DNA of 64,000 nucleotides from Limnomonas spitsbergensis (Eukaryota > Chlorophyta > Chlorophyceae > Chlamydomonadales), in assembly GCA_037349105.1 (NCBI GenBank), contig JAYJMM010000039.1, forward strand, positions 7,718,501 to 7,782,500, written 5' to 3'. Below are positions 12,701-28,783 of this stretch, piece after piece. Positions within the stretch are counted from its first letter, which is position 1, and each line of letters starts with the position of its first letter. The notes below the pieces were generated by a model that ran no database searches, was not told where the DNA came from, and worked only from the letters and a program-made list of their open reading frames with translations. The translations under genes and the position numbers were made by a program.

Positions 12701-15700
12701 GGTGTGTGTGTCTGAGCGTGCTGCACCTCCTATAGTTGAGATGCCGTTTCCCCACCTGGGCCCTGCGCCTCCTCCTGCAGCCCCTGCCAGCCCTCCGCCT
12801 CAGGTGGCTGGATGCTCCTCTTGTGGCGCTTGGCCCGGCACCTCCAGGCCATCAGCACCTGAACAGCACAGTGCAGGTCAAACAGAAGCGTCAGGGGGAT
12901 ACATATATATATAGAATACCAAGAGAGCATGTAGCAGGTCAGGGGAATGCAAAAAACGCTGTAAGACATTCAAAGGAATGCAACCAAAATCTATATCGTC
13001 CACAGCTATCACTGCTCTAGTGGCTCACCGACCCCAACCACTGAACCTGACCGCTCAACCCTGGCCCTGATGGCATATCATGATATCAGATGAAGCCGTC
13101 ACACCCCTCTGGGGGTCAGCCTTGCGCGTCAATGGTGGCGTGATCTCAACCCTCAACCCTTTATTGTGTATTGCGGACCAAAGGTGACATATCCACATCA
13201 CCCCATACATAGCCACACGGGACCTTAACATCTCTACAGCGGGGTCGTCACGACAAGCATGCCCTTAGACTCTACGTCCATATCCTGAAACCGGTATAGG
13301 GCAAGTTGTTGTCCCTGCTCCTCTGCCTCACCTTGCCTTTCATGCGGATCTCCCTAGCATGGCAGGCCTTGATCTGCAGGTAGGCCAGCAGGGCGGAGCG
13401 CCCAGGATCCTCCTCCTGGCCATCGCTGCTGCTGCAACCATCCCCTTCGGGCATGCCAGGGCCATGGAGGCGCGGGCTCTGCGGTGAAGCTTGGCCATGC
13501 TGATGATTGGACGTGGCGGGAGAGGCACCATGATGAGATGGCGGAAAGCCTGGCCAGGAGGCATCGGAGGGGATCCCCAGGGAGGGCCCAGTCTCGAAGG
13601 TAGGCTGTGAGGCCTGGCTAAGGCCAACGCCCCATGCAGAACCGGCAGCAGCCGCGGACTGCGGGTCTATACCACCATGCTGCTGCTGTTGCAGTTTCTG
13701 CTGCTGCTCGGGTGCCAGGCCAGGTTCGTTTGACCGCTGCAAGGGGTTCCACGAGAAAGAGTAGTGCAGGTACGAGGATCCCACCGACTGAGCAGCTGGC
13801 CTGTCCAAGTCGTCCACAACACCGGGTGTCAACGGCCCGCCACAGTTGCTGTGCGACACAGGCTGCTCCGAACCACTCGTCAGATGTTTGAGTGTGCGCT
13901 CAGGCAGGGATGGCAGTGGGGGTAGAGGTTGCAGGTGGTTGAGGCCTAGAGTCTCATCCAGGAGGCTGCTGCCCAGCTGACGCGCATTGGCTGCTGCTCG
14001 CACCAGAGGCGCGGCCGCTGCAGCTGCCCTGCGTGCCTCCCTGCCTGTTTGAGCATAGGGGGACACAAGGAGGCATTCCATGACCACGATTCCTTTATCA
14101 GAGCAAAGAATTGCACCAGTACCCCATTGCCCCCCCCCTCCACCCCAAACACACACACACACTCTTCCAGGTCCTTCACCACGGTCTGTGGGAGGGTGCG
14201 CAAAATCACAACAAGACCTTTGTACCTCAAAATTGGCAGGCAGTAGAGTGTAGCCGTGTAGGGTGAATATGCTAGGGTTATCTCCCCAGTTTGACTAGTA
14301 CAGCTGTATAAACCTGTTAAGCTGACACGCTGCAATGCTGGTCCTGGCAAGCGGTGCCCTGATGTATAGCTGAAGTATCCCTTGCCTCAATCAGGGTCCA
14401 ATCAGCAGGCATGCCCTGGGAGCGTTGATTAAGGGAGACTCACGTCAGCCATGGCATGGGCTGTTTCTACCTCACTCGGCACTAAATGCATGCCTCAAGG
14501 AATCAGTGGGTGCGGCTGAGTGCAGGCCCTGCTGTTATCCCTGACTGGCCCCAAAGGACTGAAGAGTGGAGGCATCCATGCCGCAGCAACAACCAGTTTG
14601 ATGATGCTTGCGTCCTGCCCCCCTCTGCTCTCTGTCTCTACTGCTCACCCTGTTCATGGCGGACTGGCCATGTTGCCTCTGTGTGCGTCACTGCTGCTGC
14701 CCCAGTGTCCCCTCTGCCCTGCTTTAATGAGTAGCTAGCGGGCAGCTGGTAGGAGGCTGATGGGAAGCTGAAGCTGGCCGCAGCATCTAAAGCGCCTGGC
14801 CGATCCATATGGCTGCGTTCTTGTCCAGAGGCAAAGGCAGCTTCCGGGCGAACCCAGCTCTCAGAGTTTTCTCCACTGGTTCTTGATTGTCCTGGGATAG
14901 ATCCAGATCCAGCAGCTGTACCACTGAGGCCGCTTGTGAGCAAGGTCCGTGAGTAGGTTGCACCCGGATTTGAATGCTGCTGTTGTTGTTGCTGCTGTTG
15001 CTGCGTCCGGATCAGGTGTTGTAAATGGTGTTGTGCATTTCGTCCGTCCGACTTGGAGAGTCCGCTGCGGCCGTCAGGCGCAGCTGACGAGCGGGACGGG
15101 CTGCGGTAACGCCCTATCGCAGCATCTGGTTGCGGTGCTGGGCCTGCTGGCAAAGGTCTGGGCGGCAGGCCCAGGGACGGCTGCTGCCTGCTGCCGCTGG
15201 TGCCACTGGGGCTGACCTGCCGTTCAGTTGTTGCTGAAGTCGCTGCTGAAGCTGACGAGCTGTGGCCGCCCTCCCTACCCGTGCGCCCAAGCACCTGGCT
15301 AAGTAAAAGCGGCTGAGTCGCCTTGAATATGCGGGGCTTTGGGGCGGAGAAGGACGCGGCGGCAGAGGGGCTGGGCCCAGCGCGATGTGTCGCAGGAGCT
15401 GCAGGTGGAGCTGTGGCAAAGGCTGAGGTAAGGGAAGCTAGTGTAGAGGTAGGCGCTGTCGCACGGCGCCCCTCTGAGTGGCTGGCGGCTGCTGCAGGGG
15501 CCGGGGTCACCATGTAGGAAAGGGATCGGCCTGCGGGTGTGGCTGGCTCTGGAGCCGTCGTCATCCTTCCGGCTGCCTCCCAGGTCACGGGGAGCAAGGA
15601 GCGGCCAGGGGTACGGAGGGTGGCAAGAATGGCCGCTGCATGGCTGTTACCCCTGCCCCTGCTGCTGCTGCGGGCTTGACTGGGAGACAGGGGTCGGAAG

Positions 15701-16398
15701 CTCGGCCGGGGCTCCTGCTGCCCCAGCTGCTGATGCCGTCCTACACCTGTGTTGAGAGGCCTGGTAGGCTGAATATCCGTGCTGGTAGTGGTGAGCTCTG
15801 GCACAGCCTGCTCTCCAGATGGAGCAGCAGAGTCAAAAAGCTCATGCAAGCGTCGCCGCTGCTGCTGCTGTGGAGGCTGCACGTTGCTTGGAGACCAATG
15901 CTCGCAGCCACTGCCATGCATTGCTCCATGCGAGGAGGTGGGGTTGCCGCCTGACTGAACATGGAGGAGCTCTCCGAGGGTGGTCGGCACCTGGTCGAGC
16001 GGGCCCCGGGGTGGCGAATCCGGGGTAGAGCCTGGAGCTGCAGGTGCTTTGTAGTGACCAAGAAGCAACTTTGATGTACTTAAAACTCGCAGGGAGGGCT
16101 CGTCGTCGTGGTCAAGGTAGATGGACGGCCTGCCCGGGCCATGCTTTGCGGATGAGTCATGGAGTACCGAGAGCTTGTCCATGAGGGGAAGCTGGTCTCG
16201 GCCAGTCGTCAGGTCGGGCTGTTGCATGCTGCTGCTCCCGATGCTGTGTCGCTGCTGCAGCCCCATGAGAATGACCTCGTCAGCTGGGTCGGGAAGGTCG
16301 AGCGTCATTGCCCCAACGCGATGGGAGCAAGTGGAGGTCGATACCGCATGGTTTTTAATCACTTCGACAATCCATTGTGGGACAGCGTGCAGGGCCAA
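9712..16398 (-). CDS. Large low-complexity Gln/Ala/Ser/Pro-rich protein of unknown function, at least 5 exons
   Basis: Exons on the minus strand: from about 16398 (5' end not fixed) to 14649, 14044-13332, 12858-12756, 11696-10467, 10241-9712 (TAA). All four joins are GT-AG and in phase (1, 0, 1, 1), which is strong support that the separate open frames are one gene of more than 1,400 residues. Most of it is predicted disorder: poly-Gln in exons 1, 2, 4 and 5, poly-Ala, Ser/Pro runs. Ordered-looking parts are the start (DDFESLLALHAVPQWIVEVIKNHA), a basic Trp-containing helix across the exon 2/3 join (AREIRMKGKVLMAWRCRAKR), and C-terminal Leu-rich helices (LADLQAKVVLLQRQL; EQKLLLELQELELSL), possibly coiled coil. 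I recognise no domain. In the reading frame of exon 1 a TGA lies upstream without a start codon, so an upstream exon or a downstream start is needed. Confidence 0.68.
12040..12145. repeat. 12-bp minisatellite
   Basis: About nine imperfect tandem units of gcttcagtacag, with variants such as gtttcagtacag. It lies in the 11697-12755 intron of the disordered-protein gene. Because 12 is a multiple of 3 it makes a Cys/Thr/Glu/Ala repeat frame on the minus strand; I do not regard that as coding. Confidence 0.7.
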
Positions 16399-16435
16399 CA
16401 GTGACTCGAAGTCGTCCGGTTTGAATACCCTTTCT

Positions 16436-17152
16436 TTTGAGCGGATTCACACCTGATTCACATCCATCGGTTTCGCGTGGTTTCGCGTGGTTTCGCATAT
16501 TTTCAGTTCAGTTCAGTTCGGCGAAACCACGCCAACTGAAACCGGCCTCGGACCACCAGTTTCAGTTCGCAGGTTTCGCAAGGTTGGCTGGTTTCGCAAG
16601 TTGTGTCACGATTTGTCGGCATTGCTCGCTGCGGTCTACATACCGCGCCCTAATCTTCAAATCACAGCTTCCTTAACTGTAGTTCTCTCTATACCTCCAA
16701 CTACTCGTTGTCATAAAGGTTGTCAGCAGCAATCAGACCCCAACTACGAGGCAAGGGCGCATCAAACAGCCTTCTAGGAACGTCATGCCGGATGAGAAGG
16801 CACAGCAGTACAGGAATGTGTTATTTGATTGAATATCTCCAATTTTTCCACCCTGAGGATGGGGTTGAGTCGACTGAGGACGACATGCCATCCGATGTGC
16901 TCATCAGATCATCATGGCAATGACGACCATGCTGTCATGCTATCCCGTGCTGTATTGTCTGTTTTTGTATGCTGCTTTCCTGGCCACTTCACTGCATAAG
17001 GTGACGTCTAAGCATGCGACGGCCGCAAGGTTCAGATTTTCTGATGTGAATTAGGTGAGCCTGCAGGTTGCGAAACCAGTCGCCAAACTGACGAACTGAA
17101 CCGAACCGAACTCGACGAACTGAACTGAAATAGGTGTGAATTGGCTCTTAGG
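16436..17152. mobile_element. Putative MITE-like element with inverted ends
   Basis: The left end (16436-16453) reads GAGCGGATTCACACCTG and the right end, reverse complemented from about 17152, reads GAGCCAATTCACACCT. Just inside both ends are subterminal copies of TTTCAGTTCAGTTC (left, 16500-16518) and its complement GAACTGAACTGAAA (right, 17116-17130), plus many GGTTTCGC words. The inside has no transposase. Flanking TTT/TTA could be a 3-bp target duplication but this is weak. It lies just upstream of the first visible exon of the disordered-protein gene, so it may sit in its promoter or first intron. Confidence 0.5.
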
Positions 17153-18569
17153 GCATGCCCGACATGCATCGCCGGAACGGTCGCTTTGAACCAGCTGTGA
17201 ATAACGCTGGACGCTGGACGCTGCCAAGACCTGAATCGCAGCGTCATTTCGACAACTAAACATTTCAGTGTGTACACCCTATTATTGTCGCCAAGGGGGA
17301 AGGCTTCAATGTCTCGCTTAGGCAACAGTGCAACACCTGCATGTCCAGCTGTCTTGCGTCTTACCAGTCTCTGAACTGCGATGTATGATTATAGATCCCA
17401 GGCAAAATACATATAAGCATGGTAATCTGCACTTTGAGCCTTGAGCTTGGACAAGTGGGTATGTTTAAGTTGCTGGCACATGCCGTCAACGCCTAGAGCT
17501 TCGACCTCCTGATCACAGGGGATGCTGCCTGGACATCTGGTGCATTCCATGCTCGACTGAAGTCCTCGTCAGCCTAGTCGCTTGCAATCCGAAGTCCCGT
17601 ATGCCACAAATCCACATTGCTCCCTGAACGCCCATGTTAACGCATCTACCTAATGTACTGATAAGGTGAGGCAGGTGACAGGCTGGTGCCATTCGCCTGT
17701 GTCAAATGTGATGAGACTTGGATGGACTCCAGAGATCATGAGACAGAGGGGAATGCTTGCCATAGCAGGCAGACCCACCCTAGTGCAATCAACCTGAATC
17801 TTTCTAGTTACTGTATTCTTGATGACGAACTGGTCAGGTTTAAAATGCATGCGTAAACCCAGACAGGAAACCAGGTAGGAGAGAGTGATGTGTGCTTTCA
17901 GGAAACGGGGAATTCAACAAGTAGGGCATCAAGGCAAGCCGCTGAAGGAACAGGAGTGACGAGTGTGGGTAAAAGACAGTCAAAAACTTGATTGGTAACA
18001 TACGGTAGTTGTCCCCCCTGAGCCCTGAGGTGTACGCGAGCTTCCAGGCCTCCTCAGTCAGATTTCGAATCAGTCAATGACATTACACCTCAGATTTCGA
18101 ATCAGTGAGACTAACAGTTCAAGTAGTTCGACCTTATGATAACTCCAACCCAACTGTCGATCAGCTCAGGCATAAGTAAGCACGCAGATGGGCCCAAAAT
18201 CGAAACTTCAAAAGGATCCGTTTAGTTCTTCGTGTTTTTATGGGCATGCGCCACACCCCTCCTGACAAAACCATATGAGGCCCAGGGGGGACGATGCTTG
18301 CTTGAGCTACTCGACACATGCACATCCAGCCACCGGACACTACCAATATTCAGCAAACGCCCACCAGCAACTCGGCTAGCACACGCAGTAAGAACCAGGG
18401 TTCCTCAGGACTGACAGCTGCACCACGCCTGAATCCGATGCCTCAATCACCAGCCACCACAATCTTGCCACAGCCACCTGTGCCATACCGCTGTCCCACT
18501 TTGTCAAACCTAGACTTTTTGGAACCAGTGTGATTCTCCGCTGAACAAAATACAAACGCAAATTTCGTG
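17153..18569. other. Intergenic, no gene seen
   Basis: No open frame here looks coding. A 16-bp word, cagatttcgaatcagt, is present twice (about 18059 and 18091) on either side of an AATGACATTACACC word that resembles the ends of the element at 28.46 kb. The stretch ends at the stop codon of the THUMPD1 gene. Confidence 0.4.
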
Positions 18570-21500
18570 CTATTTGGTCGCTTCCGTGTCTTCCTTGCTG
18601 TCCTCCACCTCAGCCTTCCCCTCTGCAGCTGCTGCTGCTGCTGCAGCTCCTTCCGCTACCTTGGCCTTAACCGCCTTGGCCGCTGCCACCTCCACCTTCT
18701 TGTCCGCGTCTTCCTTGGCCTTGGCTTCATCCACCACCTCAGTCAGCTTGCGGATGTTGAACCTGGCCAGCTCCTTGTAATGCGTCACCACCGCCAGCCC
18801 GACAGCGTTCCGTGTGAGCTCAACCAGGATTGTCTTAGCGGGCGCCGTCAGCTCCACCTGAGGCAGAAGCAGCAGGCAGTAAAATTCAATATTGATTGGC
18901 TTTTAATTCAAATTTACATGACAGCGTCTAGATCTCTTTTGCAAATGGATAATTTGCTGGTTTGTCCATGCTGAGTGAGTGAAGCTTTAGCTTCTTGCTT
19001 CTTTGGCCCATGCCATGAAGAAAGGGGATACCAGACCATTAGCATGGTAATTGGCGGCACAGTGCACCCTCTTGGCTGGTTCCTGTTTCCTACTTTCCGA
19101 CAGCGCCTCTGTTGATTTTCGCGACTCCTGACAACTGCCAAGCGGAACTTTCCAACTTGCTACCCGCAATCACTCAGGCTCACTAGCTGCACCCTCCCTT
19201 CTTTCTGGTAGTATACATGGACCCCAGCTGTAGATCCGTAAACCCATCTGTAGATCCGTAAACCCAGCTGTAGATCCGTAAACCCAGCTGTTGATCTGTT
19301 AACCCAGCTGTACATCCGTAAACCCATCTGTAGATCCGTAAACCCAGCTGTAGATCCGTAAACCCAGCTATTGATCCGTTAACCCAGCTATAGGTCCGTA
19401 AACCCAGCTGTAGATCCGTAACCCAACTGTAGATCCGTAAACCCAGCTGTTGATCCGTAAATCCAGCTGCTGATCCGTAAACCCAGCTGTGGATCCGTCA
19501 AGCCAGCTGTGGATCCGTAAACTCAGCTGTAGATCCGTAAACCCAGCTGTAGATCTGTAAACCCAGCTGTAGATCCGTAAACCCAGCTGTTGATCTGTAA
19601 ACCCAGCTGTAGATCTGTAAACTCAGCTGTAGATCTATCGACCCGTCAGTCCATCTGTCCCCCCCTGTCCCCACCTTGTGCGGCGGGCTCTTGATAAGGT
19701 CGGCAAAGGAGTTGATCACCGTCATGCGATCAAACTTGTCTGCAGAGCGATGTTCGTACTCCACAGCGAAAGGGATGCCCTCCGTACCCTCATCTGCAAA
19801 CAATCAGAAGCCGCGGTCAGGATGGCAGAGCTGGGGCTTCATGTCAGGTGCTTTGAGTTTGCATTATTTCAACAGCTTGAAGATCCAAAGTCCAGAGCCC
19901 AAGAATGGGATTACATCAGCAATCCAGCATGCAACCCTTCAATGTATACACCCGTGCCAAGGTAGGCGCTATTTCAAGGTTCAAAAACGGCCAGATTACC
20001 CACCCGTCGGGAAGTGCCCCTCCAGGACCTTGGGCGCATGCTCCTTGATTGCCTCTAGCGAGGAGTAACACGCATGAGTGATGGGGAGCAGGCGATGGCA
20101 GTTGCGGGCGCGCAACACTTTGGTAGCTTGGGCCTCCCGCAGGATAGACAAGACAACCTCCAGCGGCGACGGGCCTTAGGGTGGGGAGGCAGGGGAGGCA
20201 GGGGTGAGATGTCCAGATACTGCAGATGATTGAAAGTCCAGAATCAGACTTTCCTACTCCAAAACAAGGTGGCTGCGTCTGAAATCAAACAGTACCTACG
20301 CAAATACGCTATGAGAAACGTAGTGGAGCGAGCCAGGGGGGTGTCAGGCTAAAAATTATGGAATAAACAGGGTTCAGGGCACGAGTTCAGGGCTTCTCGT
20401 TCAGGGTTAATATTTCTAGTCCCCCCCAACCAAGAGCAGCAAACCCACTGATCAACCATGGGGTATGAAGGGGCCTGGGTGGAGGTGTGAATAAACACGT
20501 CATGCAGCGTGGATTCAGGCACCCCTCCCATGAGGTGTGCTGAATCTTCATGAGGGTGTGGAGGGAAACAATTGAGCTTTGTCTGCCCCTTTCCAAACAG
20601 GGTTTTGGCGGAAGCATCGACCAACAAAGAACAACAGGCTGCCGAACCTCACCCCTTCAGGCATCTATTACCAACCATGGCTATTATGACACCACCCTCT
20701 ATATCTAGGGCGACCTTCTATTCTATGTATAGGGCGACCTTCCATTCTATATCTAGGGCATGTTCATCTACCGGGAAGGGGTCAGTTTCAAAACCTTGAA
20801 CACACATGCATCACCATGAAATGGCATCAGTGTTCACTTTGTTTTGAACCTCAACCCCCCCTACCAAATTTCTAAACAATGCACACACATACACCTAGTC
20901 ATCCACATTTCAGATTTGCAGTTTCCAGGCCAAGCTCCCTGAGACCGCTCTACCCTAGACCCTCAACTCCACCGCCATAATACAGCTGATGGCGTGTCCC
21001 CGAGATTCACAGTCTCCCCCCAATCTCTCACTCTCCGGCTCTTCAGGGAATATGATGAAGGTGCAGCCCTTCACATCCACAAAGTGAATTTTGAACCGAT
21101 GCTGCGTCTTGTCCTTGAGCCCGGCCACCTCCTCGGCCAGCAGCGCACTAATGTCCTTGGTCCCTGCAGGAACGCAAGAGAAACAGCAACCAAGAGTTGC
21201 AAGCTAGCACAGCTCATGCCCTGCAGAAATATGTTGATATTAAATCAGGGCTGGATGGTTGCAGTGACGTTGAAACAACAGCCAGATGCAACAGCGAGGA
21301 ACCAGTGGCTGCACCTGGGTGAACCAGATATTCAGAGTCCATGACGTGGAACACAGTGTTAGAACTTGAGTTTTTGTGCGTTCAGTCCTGTTCCCTGATT
21401 TCATTGTACACAGGCTTCACGGATATGTCAGTAGCACTTTGACTTAGTTAAAATCTAACATCCATTTCACTACTGATCTTGAGAGCTAAGAGATATGCCC

Positions 21501-22764
21501 CAATTAATGCTGTTCCAAGCTTCAAAGCCTATGCTTGGGATTGTTTTGCTCACACTGCTTATGTTTAGGGTCTGTGATTCCCCCAGCCTGAACCGATCAA
21601 CCGACCTGTAGCAGCCTCCCCCGCAGCTGCCACATTTCCACTGCCTGTGGGCTTATCGGAGCCTGTTGCAGCCTTCAACTTGTCATAGTGCTGCGCATAG
21701 GACAGACGAAGGAGGGCTTTGTCGGGGAGAGCTTTGTCGGGGGAGAGGCTGACTCCAAGCTAGCTTATGGACATAAAAAGTGTAGCAAGGTTCCAATAAC
21801 AGGACAAACATATGACACAAAGCTGGGATCTGCTCAGGTCAGGTTAAGGGATGCATCCAGTGCCAGTTCACATGCGGTGTGTCCCCATGAACCGTGAAGG
21901 CTGTCGATGCTGCCTTTGCCACAAGCTGCGCCACCGGCAGTCCTCCTCCCATCCACATTAAAATTGAAGAAGGGAATTAAGACTTACTTTACTCTGACAC
22001 CCTTTTCCCCCAGGAATCTACTCATCTGAGCCCATGATGCGTGGCCACGCAGAGCCGTCTAGTGGAGGCTATTGAGCTGTAAAATCAGGCTCTAAACTCT
22101 GATGCTCCGTTATTAGCTCTCGAGTTACAGCCTTGGTTTATTACTCAAGAACACAACCCAACTAAAAGAGCCTCCAAAGCCCATGCAATGCCATGCGCCT
22201 AAGTGCAAATATGCACCCATGCCATGCCATGCCGGGCCATGCAAAAGCCTGTCATGCATGCCATGCTTGATTCTGAGTTTCTACCCACACTGGTTCATCC
22301 GAAACTGGGAAACCATTACCAGAGCCTGTCCTGATGGATATGATTTAAAGGCCATGCGATTGATGCCATGCGGTATTCGCACCGATGCCATGCACTTCCC
22401 TTAGGACAGGCCGCCAGCCTCACCTCCTCAATTATAAGCAAAGCCTCCCTGGCCGCCCGCTGTTCGAAATGTGTTTCACATGTGATGAGGATGCCCCCGT
22501 AGGGCAACGTCTGGGGGATGGCTGATCCCGACCCTGGCGACTTCTACACAACGCCACCAGCAGCAAGGGAAAGGAGCGGTAAATAAGTATGACTTCTTTG
22601 CGTGAGCATATTGTTGATGTCTCTGACCAGGCTACTTTCTTTCAAGGAAGAGGAGCGGGGTCTCGCACCGGATAGTATTTCGATTTTTTGCCGCCTCCGC
22701 CTCCGCCTCCCCCGCGACCGCCGTCATTTTGTCTTTTCCGATCGCCTCCTCCTTTTTCAGACAT
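18570..22764 (-). CDS. THUMPD1: THUMP domain protein THUMPD1/Tan1, tRNA ac4C acetylation cofactor
   Basis: Seven exons on the minus strand: 22764-22669, 22543-22424, 21690-21606, 21163-21032, 20174-20004, 19793-19675, 18857-18570 (TAG). Every join is GT-AG and in phase, giving 336 residues, close to the human and yeast proteins. The order is: basic Gly-rich start ending KKSKYYP; GGILITCETHFEQRAAREALLIIEE (family N-terminal strand and helix); acidic linker; then the THUMP fold with CHRLLPITHACYSSLEAI, FAVEYEHRS, and a last exon with ILVELTRNAVGLAVV and KELARFNIRKL. The tail is a Lys/Ala/Glu-rich extension. In yeast and man this protein binds tRNA and brings the Kre33/NAT10 acetyltransferase to C12 of tRNA-Ser and tRNA-Leu. 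Its start codon is 192 bp from that of SUA5 on the other strand. Confidence 0.9.
19215..19640. repeat. 20-bp minisatellite in the last THUMPD1 intron
   Basis: About 21 tandem units of cccagctgtagatccgtaaa with point variants (tgttgatccg, tgtggatccg). It lies wholly inside the 18858-19674 intron, ending some 35 bp from the exon 6 donor. A variant unit contains cagctgtggatc, a 12-mer also found in every standard unit of the 56-bp satellite at 55-64 kb. Confidence 0.9.
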
Positions 22765-22956
22765 GTCAGATAAATTATAAGTATAGTGTGTCGGTAGGCT
22801 ATGCCGAGTAGGGTTGACGTCTGGTCAGGTGTGGAACCCAGCAAGTGTGAGCATGAGCATCGCCATCGCCATCGTGCTCGCACTTGCCCGCTGCCCTCCA
22901 TACGTTGCTTTATTTCCTATCCCTACGGAGTTTTACCTAGATAAACTGTCAGGCTT
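22765..22956. promoter_or_regulatory. Divergent intergenic region, likely bidirectional promoter
   Basis: These 192 bp separate the ATG of THUMPD1 (-) from the ATG of SUA5 (+). Both 5' UTRs and both core promoters must fit here unless the genes have upstream non-coding exons. I see no clear TATA box. There is a short CATCGCCATCGCCATCG run at about 22857-22873. Co-regulation of two tRNA-modification genes is an inference from the arrangement. Confidence 0.6.
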
Positions 22957-27417
<4,461 letters not shown>

Positions 27418-27484
27418 ATAGAATTGGTAGCTTGGGACCTGGCTTGACCCGGGCAAATGAATACTTATAGGATTTTGAGCGGAG

Positions 27485-27489
27485 TGTAA
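27485..27489 (+). terminator. Poly(A) signal TGTAA of SUA5
   Basis: TGTAA, the standard polyadenylation signal of volvocine green algae, 68 bp after the SUA5 stop codon. Confidence 0.6.
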
Positions 27490-28461
27490 TTCTTTAAGCA
27501 GCACTTTTCTGACATTTCAAATTTGATTATTTAGTCCATGTGCAAAAGAGGGCAGGCATGAGGCCTTCTCTCTTCAATTGCACCCGCGTCCTGAACAGAT
27601 TCGCCAACAGCCTCTCTGCCGCCTCAACTTAAGCCACCATCCTTTCTTCACACACATTTTTGTCTATTTGCCGTTAAAAGGTACAGACTTTGTATGTTCT
27701 GAGGGTGAAACACTATGAGGGTGACTATCTGATATTTTTTCTTCCTTCTTTCTTGGCAGCTGTTCAGAAGTCACACGTCTAGTATGGTGTACATTTGCTG
27801 CCGGCAGGGTAGCATGGTCTGATTATCTGATAGGAGGGTGTGTGGACGGTCAGGATATATACTAGGCATACCTTGCTTGCAACTGAAGGGTGTTACTGGT
27901 ACGGTATATATCATATATAATATATGCAAACAAAAATGGAAAACTGGTCGAACGAATCCTTGGATCCGCTTATGATTTAGCAGCTGCTGCTGACAACTCT
28001 TATATGCGGTAATTCTAATTTGCCGTGAAGGCTACCACGCTTCTTGTGGATTACATCCTTCAAACTTTGAGACATACGTCAATGCCGGCACACCTCTGGG
28101 CCGGCTCAAAAAGGTTTGCGGTTGAGCCTAGTGTTGAGAGGGGACATTTGCACAACAACACCGAGGCAGCCGCAAATTGATGTAAGGGTTCAACATATCA
28201 CAGTGGAGAACTAATGCAGGTAGGCGTTGTCCCCGGTATGGCCCAAATGTGTAACGTCAATACGGCATTGACTTAATAAATGCGGCCAGATCTTCCAGAC
28301 TAGGCCATCCCACCCATGCCTACCCTGGTATAAATAGTCAATGACATCACACCTCATATTAAACAATAGAAGGATAACGGTTCAAATGCCCATTTATGCA
28401 CTGCTGACAAAACCCCGCTTGACCTAACAGGGGGGATGGTCAGCAAATTGTCAGCATTGCA
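27490..28461. other. Intergenic, no gene seen
   Basis: AT-richer than the genes around it, with no coding-like open frame. A word GTGTAACGTCAATAC near 28248 resembles in reverse the TGACGTTACACC ends of the element that follows, and ATGACATCACACC near 28341 is another relative, so decayed copies of the same element family may lie here. Confidence 0.4.
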
Positions 28462-28783
28462 CAGTGTACACAGTGTACTGTGTCAATGACGTTACACCAC
28501 TGGGCCATGCAGCAAAGCTCGGCCGCGTCGGCGTCTAACAGCAAGGTTGGAAACTAAAGAGAGAGAGGAAAGAGACCCCCTCAAAAACAAAACAAAAGAC
28601 CTAATCCCCAATTCAACTACCGGAAGCTAAAGACGTCTGGGCCATGCTCAAAAGACTCGGCCGCGTGGGCGTCCCATTGTCAGAAAGGGGGGAAAAGGAG
28701 AATTGAGAACATTGTACGGTGTGCACTGTGCCACGGCGCGGGCCCAGAGGTGTAACGATATTGACAGTGCACACAGTGTACAT
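28462..28783. mobile_element. MITE-like element with ~43-bp terminal inverted repeats
   Basis: The left end (28465-28507) contains GTACACAGTGTACTGTGTCA, then ATGACGTTACACCACTGGGCC. The reverse complement of the right end (28741-28783) reads GTACACTGTGTGCACTGTCA, then ATATCGTTACACCTCTGGGCC. The two match at about four of five positions. The interior (about 230 bp) has no coding capacity and carries two copies of a TGGGCCATGC...CTCGGCCGCG word (28501-28536 and 28638-28673). A non-autonomous DNA transposon is the simplest reading. I see no certain target duplication. Confidence 0.65.
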
